Of a stretch of 64,000 nucleotides of DNA, positions 9,380 to 19,464 are shown piece by piece. Source of the DNA: Notolepis coatsorum (taxonomy: Eukaryota > Chordata > Actinopteri > Aulopiformes > Paralepididae). The translations under genes and the position numbers were made by a program. The notes under the pieces are model-generated. The model saw nothing but the letters and a program-made list of their open reading frames with translations. It made no database searches and had not been told where the DNA came from. The DNA lies in the NCBI GenBank assembly GCA_963971535.1, contig OZ020588.1, positions 120,449,005 through 120,513,004 on the forward strand, in the 5' to 3' direction. Each line of letters starts with the position of its first letter. Within the stretch, counting starts at the first letter, position 1.

Positions 9380-9790
9380 GCGCGCAAGAACACTATCACT
9401 TTGCAAAAAGCTTGTTTGAATCTCGTTTTTTCCCCTTTTATATATAATTCATTTATAAAATAAAATGGTGTTCTTCCAACGTGTTTTGGCTAAATACATT
9501 ATTGTACATGTACTGTATGTCGTTTTAATAATCTATTCCTCCCATGCTCTCCATCTGCGGACCACAAATGACATCACAAATCAGACAAAAGTATCGTTTT
9601 ATTTTTCAAACGTATTCAAATTATACATCATAACCATGTCACAACAGCAGTTATAATGTGTATATTATCATCAATACGTTAGTTTACCAATAGGTTAAAG
9701 TGTTATTAGATAGATAGTTATTCCTTTTTCCAGATATTCTCTCCGGAAAAAACGAGATTCGAACCAGCTTTTTGCAAAGTGATAGTGTTT
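9380..9790. repeat. Inverted repeat arms of about 50 bp
   Basis: The left arm (about 9384-9432: AACACTATCACTTTGCAAAA, GAATCTCGTTTTTT) is matched in reverse at about 9740-9790 (AAAAAACGAGATTCGAAC, TTTGCAAAGTGATAGTGTTT). The right arm is also the tRNA-like part of a SINE head, so the left arm is probably a damaged second copy of the SINE in the opposite direction. Between them lies AT-rich sequence with the inverted copy of the 9020 repeat. Confidence 0.65.
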
Positions 9791-9828
9791 GCGAAACGGG
9801 AATGCTACCACTGCACCATGGTGACAGA
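9740..9828 (-). mobile_element. tRNA-like SINE head (reverse strand)
   Basis: On the reverse strand, CACCATGGTGCAGTGGTAGC (A-box-like, close to tRNA-Gly) is followed about 35 bases later by GCTGGTTCGAATCTCG (B-box-like). The head is similar to the one at 4915, with normal tRNA-like spacing. A run of about 17 A and a short piece of the LINE tail in reverse (CGTCTTGTTTATATCAGGGT at 9851-9870) lie beside it. It is probably an incomplete SINE. It is unlikely to be a working tRNA gene, as no matched acceptor stem was seen. Confidence 0.55.
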
Positions 9829-9879
9829 TAAAAAAAAAAAAAAAAGCTTTCGTCTTGTTTATATCAGGGTGTAATGAAA

Positions 9880-10860
9880 ATATACACATTGACTGCTAAT
9901 TCGACAGGTCTTAACGGTTTAATTATTTTATTCAGCAACATTGCGTACACAAACTTATTGTTACCAAGAAGCATTACACTAACGCTTTCTTTTGATGAAA
10001 TGAATGGACAAGAGAGCCGTACGTTGGCCATCTAATGAAGTTAGATTTGACACGTTTTAATATATACACTTTGACTGCTGAATTGACACGTTTAACTTAT
10101 TCATTCTTTAATTCAGCAACATTCATTCATGCAGTCTGTAGACATACTGTAGGACGTTGTAGCATCCTATGAATGAAGTCAACAGCTGTAATGGAAGCGA
10201 ATGGAACTCGAGCTTAGTCCAGCGCGGAGCTCCTCCAATGCATTAACAAAAAGCCAGCGCGTCGGGGAGATGTCACCAGCTGTGTGAGAGCGCCCCGCTG
10301 GTCATTGTTACCATTAACCATGCAAACGGCGTCAAAACGGCCGGCAAACAGTTGTTCCATGACTTTTTAAGGCTGTATCTGTAGATGCAGTTGAATTGTC
10401 ACCTTAGGTTACTGTTAATCAATCTGTTGGTCATTAATTGTGTCCGTCTGGCTCACACAGTCACAGTACGCTAGGTGTCTTCCAGTATGCCACCTACTGG
10501 GCTTTTGACCTCCGTGCTTGTGCTGTGTGAGGGAAAGAATGAGCCAAAGCCCACGCGCTGCTTTGGCTGCAGACTCACAGCCGGAAACGGAAATACTGAA
10601 ATAATAATTCGAAAAGTTATAATTATTTTGTCTCGTCTTGTTTTAGTCAACAATATCAACATACATGAAGAGAAATTTCGTCCTGGTTTTTGTAAATAAA
10701 ATGTTTGTGTCCTCAGTTGTGGTCAACGATATGTAATTAACTATTTAGTCACGTTAGCGTCACATGGTCTTCAATAACGTGACGTCACGTCTCGTTGTCG
10801 TCATGAAAAAAACCTTTGTTGACGAAGATCTTTCGTCATCATTTTCGTTGACAAAATTAA
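9880..10860. other. Gene-free AT-rich stretch with small repeats
   Basis: No supported gene. A segment with GACTGCTAATTCGACAGG near 9890 recurs in variant form near 10070, both followed by TTCAGCAACATT. The end, 10780-10860, carries CGTCATCATTTTCGTTGACA, which resembles an end of a common fish hAT MITE, but no matching second end was found. Confidence 0.4.
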
Positions 10861-11656
10861 CACTGGCACGAATAAATGATTTTTCAGCCCGCTTTTGTAT
10901 CATGCCTAAGAACACAAATACTCTCGATAATCAAGCGTTTATTTGAAAACGATTCATAAATCAGCCAGAAAATGACAACGTGTTTTGTGTATTCCAGTAA
11001 ATGGCTATTTTCGCGGATTTCTCTGGAATGACTAGAAATCTCTGAAACTATACTCGTATTCAAAACGGTATAAAACGGAAATGTACTGATGAAAAAACAA
11101 TCCGTTTCGTACATGTTGACTGCAAGCAAGTCATTGATAAGTAGGGATGGGTACCGTTCACATTTGAACCGATATGGTACCTGTGAATCGATACCGGTAC
11201 CCAATGGTACCTTTTTTCTGTACTTTAGTCTCTAAAAATATAATCTACCTACCTCAGTTGTGAAAAAAGAAATCCAAACTTCAAATAACCACACTTTCGA
11301 CAGTTTTCGGCTTGCCATTTCCCCGACTGCTTTGTTGTTGAATCAAGTCAAATCCTAGGTAAGCGTATATTGTGCGTGTGAACGTTTATTTTTTTAAGGA
11401 ATAAATTTTTTTTATCGAAATCTGGCACAGACGGATCTCACGTGAATCGGTACTCGGTAGTACTGACGTGATTCGGTAGGTACCTTTAAAAGTACCTAAT
11501 TCTGTACCCATCCCTATTGATAAGCGACGGGTGTATTAGACACATAGCCATAATTTAAGATATAGTTTATGCGTTCGCAAATGTGCTCGTCCTCCCATTC
11601 ATTAACGTGGTGGCATCCAAGCGATAAATCGCCATATCCTGCTGGCAACCAATGTG
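10861..11656. mobile_element. TTAA-flanked element interrupted by a hAT MITE
   Basis: TTAA at 10857-10860 and 11657-11660 border a segment beginning CACTGGCACG and ending CCAATGTG. These are imperfect inverted ends of the CAC...GTG type seen in the other TTAA elements here. Internal sequence from about 10935 (TTTATTTGAAAACGATTCAT) to 11583 matches 26155-26430 apart from the inserted MITE at 11142-11516. No coding capacity, so non-autonomous. Confidence 0.55.
11142..11516. mobile_element. hAT MITE, 375 bp, 8-bp target duplication
   Basis: The ends are inverted (TAGGGATGGGTAC and GTACCCATCCCTA) and flanked by a perfect 8-bp duplication TTGATAAG (11134-11141, 11517-11524). The uninserted relative near 26350 carries a single TTGATAAG at the same place, which confirms the insertion. 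8-bp duplications are the hAT signature. It has no ORF, so it would depend on a transposase elsewhere. Confidence 0.9.
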
Positions 11657-11879
11657 TTAATCATCTTCCCTTTATTCATTTGCTTAGATTTTTCAGATCT
11701 GGTCAATTTTAGCATGGCGTTATTCAGTAAAAAAAAATTATTGATATTCTCATTTGGTTCATTACAACTCAAGCCTAGTAACAGACAGTATTTCTGACAC
11801 TGGGAATACATTCCCTGAGATCCATAGATGTCCCTAGAATCAGATACCAAGAACATGCAAATGGACCATTTAAAAAAAA

Positions 11880-12008
11880 AGTTTGTAAATGTTTATTCTA
11901 CGTTCTTATGGAATGAATGAGATAAAAAAAATCGTTTGTACATTTTATAACGCAATAATTTGCTGTGTAATTAATTAATCTAATTAACGCGATAAACTGA
12001 CAGCCCTA
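11880..12008. mobile_element. One end of a hAT-type element
   Basis: GCAATAATTTGCTGTGTAAT followed by TTAACGCGATAAACTGACAGCCCTA resembles the terminal region of fish hAT elements (reverse: TAGGGCTGTCAG). The matching second end was not found nearby, so this is a truncated copy or a chance likeness. 11660-11880 before it shows no gene. Confidence 0.4.
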
Positions 12009-12009
12009 G

Positions 12010-12715
12010 TAATTTGCACTGTGGTTGGATGCCAAACTTCTTTTCATTACTTGTGCTGTATAATGACAATACATTTGAATCTAATCTAATCTGTAAATTA
12101 GTCCAGCGAAAAAGATATCTTGAAAATAAATGGCTGACCTTTCGAGGCCAAACTTTACATTTTCAAATGAGCGCATCTCCTGATGCATTAGTCATACAAT
12201 CAATTTGCTGTGCAGATTCATGACCCCTATCTGCTCTCCTCTGTTTGAGGCACATCCACCCACAGGAGGTGATGCAATCCAGAGTTATGTCCATTTTCTG
12301 TGCCCAGCAACAGTTGGAGGTTGGTGAGAGCAACATGCTAAGTAAGTATTGAAGAAGAAATAGAGTGCCTCTGGGCCTGTGTCACCCCATCCTTTTGTAT
12401 TGGTTATTTAATATTAGAAATACATTCACCTGAATTTGTATAGCGTTATGCTTCATTTCATGCTCCACCACTCACCTTGAATCAATATAACCCATTTGGT
12501 GAAACAGAGCTCCTGGTGCTCTTGGGTATAAACCTAGTAATGTTGTGTCATCTGTTTCAAGTAGGGAGGAGGGGAAGAGGGAGGATGATGCAGGAAGAAG
12601 AGGGGGAGGAAGGAAGCGATACAAGCTTGTATTCTAAAACAATGGAGGAATGGGAGATATACTGTATAATTAATTCAAAGCCTGAATTTCGTTTTACATA
12701 ACCAAGCCAAAATAA
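12010..12715 (+). other. Gene-free stretch with a short LINE tail
   Basis: TGTGCTGTATAATGACAATA followed by TTGAATCTAATCTAATCTG (12052-12092) is typical of a fish LINE/SINE 3' end with a TCTAA repeat. A purine-rich run lies at 12560-12615. No protein-coding frame here has support. The last five bases, CTCCC (12716-12720), are the target duplication of the Copia element. Confidence 0.45.
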
Positions 12716-12720
12716 CTCCC

Positions 12721-12995
12721 TGTTAAAGTTAGAGGTTCTATGTAGGATTGCAAGTAACTGTCTAACTGCATATATAACTGTTTCCACTAGAGGGCACTCT
12801 AGGCGGAGCCACTCATGATACCACCAGGTGGCGAGTATTTAAAGAGTTGTCTCCTCCCCCTCTACCTCTTTCCCACCTGCCTCTAGTACTGCTGCTGTTT
12901 AACATGTGAATGAATAAACCATGCCAAAGGCTAAATATAGAAACCATGCCTCTTTGACCACATTATTGTCGCCCCATAGCCAGATTCTGTCAACA
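12721..12995 (+). repeat. Copia 5' LTR
   Basis: 275 bp, TGTTAAAG...GTCAACA. It contains AGTATTTAAAGAG (TATA-like, near 12836) and AATAAACC (12912, polyadenylation-like). The 3' LTR lacks about 21 bp of this copy around CTCTTTCCCACCTGCC, and otherwise the two differ at only a few positions. Confidence 0.93.
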
Positions 12996-13010
12996 GGTTA
13001 TGGGCCCAGA
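12996..13010 (+). promoter_or_regulatory. Primer binding site for a half-tRNA(iMet)
   Basis: GGTTATGGGCCCAGA starts directly after the 5' LTR. It is complementary to the anticodon stem and loop of initiator tRNA-Met (CTGGGCCCATAACC), the internal priming used by Drosophila copia, rather than to a tRNA 3' end. Confidence 0.88.
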
Positions 13011-13264
13011 TCGCCTGTTGCTTCTTCCCAATCCAACAGTGCAAAAATGCTTCCGCATTTGTCACCGCAGGTACCGTAGTGGCGTGCGGTAATGCGCCTT
13101 TCATTTTCCTTCGCCCAGCGCCCAGGTGCGTGCACCGGCGGCGGCGTGCGTGCGCCGGCGTGCTCGCGAGGTGCCCGCGCATGCGCATGAGATCCCGCCT
13201 TGGTTCGACACGAGCGGAGCTCATTATATCCCAGTAACCGCCCCTTATTCAGTATCCAGAAATA

Positions 13265-13330
13265 TAGCTCAATTGGCAAGACTGCATGGCTGTGGATCCT
13301 ACGGCTCGTTGCTGGCGAGTTCGATTCCCT
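13265..13330 (+). repeat. tRNA-like segment (SINE-derived) inside the TIR element
   Basis: TAGCTCAATTGG fits the pol III A-box, and GAGTTCGATTCCC about 50 bases later fits the B-box. The spacing is tRNA-like, but flanking bases do not pair into a clear acceptor stem and a T-rich run follows. A SINE head or captured tRNA pseudogene is more likely than a working gene. Confidence 0.5.
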
Positions 13331-13352
13331 TCAATTTATTTTTATTTTTATT

Positions 13353-13690
13353 TTTTTAACGTGCATTCGGCATTCTTTCGCCGTTTCATTTCGCCGGTTA
13401 AGTTTAGGCATTGTTTCGGAGTTGGTTAAGGTTAGGCATTGTTTCGGAGTTGCTTAAGGTTAGAAGGGTTAAGTTTAGGCGCTGTTAAGGAGCTGGTTAA
13501 GGTTAGAGTTTGACTTAGATAATGGCAATATTTTTTAACGTGCGTTCATTTTGCCGGTTAAGTTTAGGCATTGTTTCGGAGTTGGTTAAGGTTAGGCATT
13601 GTTTCGGAGTTGCTTAAGGTTAGAAGGGTTAAGTTTAGGCGCTGTTAATGAGCTGGTTAAGGTTAGAGTTTGACTTAGAGAATGGCAATA
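13353..13690 (+). repeat. Two direct copies of an about 165-bp repeat
   Basis: Each copy begins TTTTTTTAACGTGC, runs through GCCGGTTAAGTTTAGGCATT and TTAGGCGCTGTTAA, and ends GACTTAGA.AATGGCAATA. Smaller internal repeats of GGTTAAGGTTAG type occur in each copy. This forms the core of the 838-bp TIR element. Confidence 0.85.
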
Positions 13691-13987
13691 GACAGCCAGC
13701 CGAGGTTTCAAGTGATTCGTTGCAATGTACGCGGAAATGCCATAGCATTTGTCTAAGCGGGCCTGAAAAGAAAGGCGCTTTACCGTAGTGGCGTGCGGTG
13801 ACGAATGCTTCCGCATTTTTGCACTGTTGGATTGGGAAGAAGCAACACGCGCCCAGATCACGCAGGGGACGAAATAATAAGGGTAACAAGTTTAGCTAAA
13901 GTATAGGCTAGGTTAGCACCGGGAGTACCGCGTGGCTAGACGCTAGGCCAACAGGAGCTAAAGCTACGGCCACCATCAAAGAACAAC

Positions 13988-15000
13988 ATGGAATCCAACA
14001 CGACGATCCTGCGCGTCAAGAGGAAGTGGGGCACCGACTCCACCAACGGGCTGCCCGGAGAGCAGCGCACAGAGCCCCGGGGATGCGGCACCGGGGGAGA
14101 CGGAGCCTGCTGAGCCCAACGGAGGCGAGGGGGAGAACCCCGTCTTAGAACTCGCGGCGACCAAGGGAAGGAGCAAATGGCCCTCATTTAATGGAAAGGC
14201 AGAGGACTATGAGCTCTGGGAAGAGCGCATGTTATGCTGCATGCACGGTGTGGGACTGAAGACAACAATCTTGACAGCCCCCACAGGAGACCTGACGGCG
14301 GAAGCACAAGCCCTGGACGACAAGCGTAACGCAGACGCGTACTGTGAGTTAGCGCCGCTGCTCGACGACACAAGCTTGGGGCTGATATTACGCAACACTA
14401 AAGACAAAGGCACTAACAGCCCTGAAGAAGGGGCACACCGAGACTGTGACCGAATACGTCATCAGAGCTGAGCAGATCATGACGCCATTGAGGAGTGCAG
14501 GAGAAGCACCAAGCGATGGGCTAATGATGGCGATGGTGATGAGGACTACCGGAGCTGTACAAACCGTTCACACTCCTGGTAACACACAGTTCCGCGGACA
14601 TGACGCTGGAAAAGTTCAAGGCCAAGTTAAGAAACTTCGAGGCCTCAGAAGAAACCCACCCAGCCGCCACTGAGGCGGGAGAGAGGGTGCTGAAGGCCCG
14701 AGCGACGCCAACGGAGAAGACCAGGCCCACGACGGAGCTGGCGTGTTGGCGATTCGGAGAGAAAGGCCATCGGAGAGGTAACTGCATAAGGACTGTCTGG
14801 TGTGGCTTCTGCAGATCCACGAGGCACACAGACAGAGCATGCATGAAGAAACGCGACCAGAGCGTGCGACACGTGCATGGACAAGATGGCGGCCATGGAC
14901 AAGATGGCGGCAACAGTCGGCGTGAGACGAATCGAGGCGACGCCCGGAGAGTAGCGGGACAAGAGGGCTTCATCCCCAGGGCGCAGACAGTGTACGTCAC
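13988..15000 (+). pseudogene. Copia gag (frameshifted)
   Basis: Gag would package the element's RNA in virus-like particles. It starts at ATG 13988 (MESNTTILRVKRKWGTD). Further frames carry the typical N-terminal capsid pattern (KWPSFNGKAEDYELWEERM at about 14175-14231) and the block TLEKFKAKLRNFEASEE (14600 on). At least two frame changes separate these parts. The zinc knuckle at about 14745-14785 reads CWRFGEKGHRRGNC, so the second Cys of CX2CX4HX4C is Phe. A duplicated piece (GGACAAGATGGCGGC at 14879 and 14898) adds residues after it. Confidence 0.82.
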
Positions 15001-15343
15001 CAGGCAAACGCAGCTGCAGCAGGCCCACAGGAAGGGACTGATCGTGGACACAGGTGCGTCGTCCCACGTCATCAACGACAGGAGTCGGTTCAAGAACTTT
15101 GACAACGCTTTCCACCCGGAGAGACACAGCATGGAGCTGGCAGACGGGAAGCGCACCTACGGGTTGGCGCAAGAGAGAGGAGACGCACAGGTATGCCTCA
15201 CAGACAGTGGGGGGCGCCGGCGTACAGTGACGTTAAAGAACGCTCTCTACGTACCATCGTTCCCACAAGGACTATTCTCTGTAATAGCTGCTACTGCGAA
15301 CGGTGCTAGAGTGTTCTTCATTGAAGGTAAAAACAGAGTGTAA
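15000..15343 (+). pseudogene. Copia protease region
   Basis: In the same frame as the gag 3' part, IVDTGASSHVIND holds the aspartic protease D-T/S-G catalytic motif, followed by LADGKRTYG and NALYVPSFPQGLFSV, both standard around Copia protease. The frame stops at 15341-15343. The next 230 bases contain a degraded pre-integrase segment (WHEIMG near 15410) in another frame, so the gag-pol polyprotein cannot be completed. Confidence 0.82.
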
Positions 15344-15499
15344 TGACAACGACAAATGTAATGATGATAATGATATGTGTAACGTAACTGTCAGTCACGA
15401 TATTCAGACATGGCATGAGATTATGGGTGCATAAAGGGGAAGTTTACTCAATCGAGAAACAGAAATCCCACAGAAAAAGTAAAGGTACCACTTGCGCTA

Positions 15500-16249
15500 G
15501 TTAACACAGATCTTGCCGGTCCAGTAAGAAACGAGTCCATAGGAGGCTTTAGATATGTACAGTCTTTTACAGATGTGTGCACAGGGGCAGTGTTTGTTTA
15601 CTTTCTCAAAGCAAAGAGTGACACACTCATGGCCACGGACAAATTCATGGCAGACATAGCCCCTTATGGTAACGTAAGATGCTTGAGGTCCGACAACGGA
15701 ACCGAGTTCACAAACAGAGAGTTCCAATCACTGTTGAGGAGGAACAAGATAAGACACAAGACGTCATGTCCATATTCCCCACACCAGAACGGAGTGGCAG
15801 AGAGGGAATGGCGCACTCTTTTTGAAATGGCTAGGTGTAAGCTAGTACACAGTAACTTACCTAAGAGTCTATGGCACTATGCGGTGCAAGAAGCCGCTTA
15901 CACCAGAAACAGGTGCTTTAATAAGCACACGGGCACCACCCCGTATACAGCACTGACAGGAAAGAAGTGTAATCTAGCTAGAATGCACAAATTTGGATCA
16001 GTGTGTTATGCTTACCTGCAGGACAGCGGAAAGCTCGAGTCCAGATGTGAAAAAGGACTCTTTGTAGGGCACGACAAAGGAAGCCCCGCTTTCCTAGTTT
16101 ATTATCCCGGTAAAGGGGGAGTGCAGAAACACATGCTAGTCAAGTTTGTCACAAAGACAACAAGTGAGAGCGAGACACAGACAGAGGAGCCAGAGCTGGA
16201 CTCCAGAGTAAGGTGTGAAGAAACAGACACCTCAGCCCAGTGTAGTTAG
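15500..16249 (+). pseudogene. Copia integrase core
   Basis: Integrase inserts element cDNA. The DDE residues are visible: D in FTDVCTGAVF (about 15565), D in RSDNGTEF (about 15697) and E in HQNGVAERE (about 15805). The region ends with the Copia-type C-terminal pattern FVGHDKGSPAFLVYYP. Stops upstream (15343-15500) and at 16249 isolate this block from protease and RT. Confidence 0.88.
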
Positions 16250-16314
16250 CACGGTCGTGCAGACAGACAGTCAGCCAGCCACCCCCAGAGGGCGATGACG
16301 AGGAGCACCCGAGG

Positions 16315-17993
16315 GTGACGTCACGTGCCCCAAGCAGTGGGAGGTATCCCTCAAGGGAACACAAACCCCCAGAGTATCTGACAGACTATGCCCGGAGAGG
16401 AAGTGACGAGGATGACAGTACATTTACCACCATTGATTACTGCTACAGGGTAGTCAGTGGGGTACCTCAGACATTCAAAGAGGCCATAGTGTCCCCTGAA
16501 TCAAGTAAATGGGAGAGAGCAATGGATGAGGAGATGAGGTCCCTAGAGGACAACCACACCTTTACTCTAACCAAGTTACCAGAGGGCAGACAGACAGTGG
16601 GAGGGAAATGGGTGGACTCAATCAAGGATGGTATTGAAGGCCACGACAAGTACAAAGCGAGATTTGTAGCTAAAGGTTACAGTCAGAGGGAGGGGATAGA
16701 CTACGGTGAAACATTCTCCCCCACAGCCAATCTGACCAGTGTAAGGGTAGTGATGCAAAAAGCAGCTGAGGACAATGAAGACAGCCTATCTGCACGCACC
16801 CATAGATAGGGAGATATATATGGAACAACCTGAAGGTTATGAAAAGAAAGGAGAGAAGCTAGTGTGTAAGCTAGAAAAATCCATTTACGGCCTGAAACAG
16901 TCTGGGCGAAATTGGAACGAGATGCTCCATACATGTCTCAGAAGATCACTTCCTACAGAACCCAGTAGACCCCTGTGTTTACTCAAGGGAGTCAAAAGAG
17001 TCCGGAAAAGTGATCATCGTCATTTGGGTGGATGATTTGATCATCGCAGCAGACAACACTAGAAAACTAGAACAGGTGAAAGGTATGCTCTCCACCAGAT
17101 TCAAAATGAAAGACCTTGGAAGGTTAAAGCATTTTCTAGGCATGGACTTTGAACAGTCTGCCAATTGTGTAAAAATATCCCAGAAGAGATATGTGGAAAA
17201 GATCTTGAAACTTTTTGACATGCAAGAATGTAGATCAAGGGAAACACCATGTGATAAAAAATTAGACTACCAGGAGGATTCTCAGAAACTGATAGATGTA
17301 AAAAATTACAGAGAAGCTGTGGGTAGCCTCATTTATTTGACAACATGTACCCGCCCTGACCTATGTTTTGTAGTGAGTAAATTGTCACAACATTTTGCTG
17401 ACCCCACAGAGGAGCATTGGATTACAGCAAAACATGTTTTTCGTTATCTCAAAGGTACAGCAGATAAACAGCTGTGTTTCAGAAAGAGCAGCGAGGGCTT
17501 AGGGCTTAAAGCCTACAGTGATGCAGACTGGGCAGCTGACACCACAGATAGAAGTACCACAGGATATTGTGTGAGTTTGAACACAGACAGCTCACTGGTT
17601 TTGTGGAAAACAAAGAAGCAGCCCACAGTGGCACTATCAACTTGTGAAGCCGAATATATGGCTCTAGCTATGACAATACAGGAATGTATTTATCTAGAAC
17701 AACTGCTCGAAGGGATGGATACCTATGTATATAAGAAGACTGTTGTTTACGAGGACAACCAGGGAACCATTGTGATTGCTAGAAACCCTGTGTGCCGGCA
17801 GAGATGTAAACATGTCGATATAAAATATAATTTCATCAGATCTGTCATCAGAGAAGAAAGGATGACACTGATTTATTGTCCAACGGACGACATGGTAGCA
17901 GACGCTATAATGAAACCTGCTTCCAAATTGAAATTGAAGAGATTTGCAGGTCATGTTTGGTGTGTAAATATTGACTGCCATTATTCTTTTTGA
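16315..17993 (+). pseudogene. Copia reverse transcriptase and RNase H
   Basis: Three frames together cover the domain. 16315-16809 has WERAMDEEM, VGGKWV, YKARFVAKGYSQ. 16775-17000 has KTAYLHAPIDREIYMEQPEG and IYGLKQSGR. 17010-17993 has the catalytic VDD in IVIWVDDLI, then YLTTCTRPDLCFVVS, and RNase H with YSDADWAAD, TGYCV, STCEAEYMAL and HVDIKYNFIR. The two frame changes, near 16775 and 16950-17010, inactivate RT. The last 328 codons are otherwise open. Confidence 0.9.
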
Positions 17994-18057
17994 TGTTTTG
18001 GATTGTATTATTTTCTTTGTAAAATGTATTCGGAGAAGTTATCCAGTGTGCTAAACA

Positions 18058-18071
18058 ACCCTAAGTGGGAG
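18058..18071 (+). promoter_or_regulatory. Polypurine tract of Copia element
   Basis: AAGTGGGAG lies just before the 3' LTR start (TGTTAAAG at 18072). This purine-rich run next to the LTR is where plus-strand DNA synthesis would start. Confidence 0.7.
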
Positions 18072-18228
18072 TGTTAAAGTTAGAGGTTCTATGTAGGATT
18101 GCAAGTAACTGTCTAACTGCATATATAACTGTTTCCACTAGAGGGCGCTCTAGACGGAGCCACTCATGATACCACCAGGTGGCGAGTATTTAAAGAGATG
18201 TCTCCTCCCCCTCTAGTACTGCTGCTGT
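18072..18228 (+). repeat. Copia 3' LTR, left part
   Basis: Matches the 5' LTR from its first base to CTGCTGTTTAA, where a TTAA transposon interrupts it. A block of about 21 bp present in the 5' LTR is absent. The rest of the LTR resumes at 24042. Confidence 0.93.
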
Positions 18229-18935
18229 TTAACACTATGGCGTAAATACGTGTTTCGATTCCATGCGTTGTGGTCCAGAGCCACGAGTATACTTGTGACG
18301 TGTTGTTATTGTTTTATTCCATATTTATAACGCTTATTAGGTCCCCGATCCACTTACAGGATCTTTCCACATATGTGACGTGCTCTCACAGAATCAGTCG
18401 GATGTCGCAATTGCTCATTTACATAGGAATGTCTTTTTCTGTCAAACCGCGGATTTTTTTCACTTTTTTTTTTTTAACATTATTCTAATAAAACAACACC
18501 TTGGCTTTCATAATATGTATATATTATTTCTCATTTCGACTGGGAAATATGATTTTGAAGCGTAGCAATGAGAGATGGGGGGAATAATAATAATCAGGTC
18601 GCAGTTTTACTCAAGCATCAGTTTACTGTCTCCTCCCAAAACTGACTCGTCAATCGCCCTGCCAATCTTCTCTGACACATGACACAGCATGGCAACAAGA
18701 ATAACTATGAATGATAGGCTTGTTTGTTTGTGTGTCTCTTGATTGTCCAATCAATGAGTGTTGCTATACAAGTCGCGCGAAGGAGGCGACGCACCTGTCA
18801 CTTCTGTCAGAGCTCACGGTCAACGTTATGCTTATGCTGGCCCAGCCAACACGTTAACCCTGATATCGATCGGTCTACACTCTACATCTGTATCATCTGT
18901 TTTCTTTTTAGATTTGTATTCTATTTTAGTTCATA

Positions 18936-19431
18936 ATGGCATCCCGCGATCCGGACCGGGGTGAAGAAGATGTAATCGCTCGGCTGTTAAACAGCAATGC
19001 GGTGCTGTCTGCAGAGTCTGGTGATAGATGGCGCCAGCTTATTAGTGATAACTTTTTTGCACCGGGACCTGATCAAACTATTAATAAATCAGACTCGGAC
19101 TCGGACTCATCCAGTGACACTGAGACAACCTCAGATTCAGACTCTGTGGGACCCCTGCAGCTCTCGGTCTCGGATAGTGATGAAGAAGAGACGAGTGAGA
19201 TGGAGAACCGCTTTTTTTAATAGACCCGACAGCTGAAGTGCTTCAAAGACTACAGGGCGAATACGCAAGTGTTGAGGTTGGATGCGATCTCGAAAAGGCT
19301 CGTTTATTTGCTTGTACCTGCAAGATTAACAAAGGGCAAGCCTGCTGTACGCGGTTTACTCCTGAAGATATGGTGAAAATGCGCGACCAGGTTCAAGAGC
19401 TGACTGCTGGTAAGAACGTATCCACTTCGCT

Positions 19432-19464
<33 letters not shown>

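Larger units (their letters stand above)
13013..13850. mobile_element. 838-bp TIR element with 9-bp target duplication, inserted in Copia leader
   Basis: The ends are inverted: GCCTGTTGCTTCTTCCCAAT on the left and the reverse of GCGTGTTGCTTCTTCCCAAT on the right, extending about 85 bp inward. A perfect 9-bp duplication GCCCAGATC (13004-13012, 13851-13859) flanks it. Nine-base duplications suggest a Mutator-like or similar superfamily, which is inference. Inside are a CpG-rich block (13115-13200), a tRNA-like segment, and two copies of a repeat. There is no transposase, so it is non-autonomous. It landed within a few bases of the retroelement's primer site. Confidence 0.85.

Noticed and set aside
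9740..9828. tRNA-Gly gene
   Set aside because: Resemblance is limited to the boxes and the segment is next to an A-run and a LINE tail, so a SINE head is more likely.
13265..13330. Working tRNA gene
   Set aside because: A- and B-box-like parts fit, but no acceptor stem pairing or clean 3' end was seen; it is within a repeat-rich TIR element.
12931..13359. Overlapping frames of 77-97 aa
   Set aside because: Low-complexity translations of the CpG-rich part of the TIR element.
14521..15172. Reverse-strand frames up to 211 aa opposite Copia gag
   Set aside because: GC-rich shadow of gag-protease; the forward strand has clear zinc knuckle and protease motifs.
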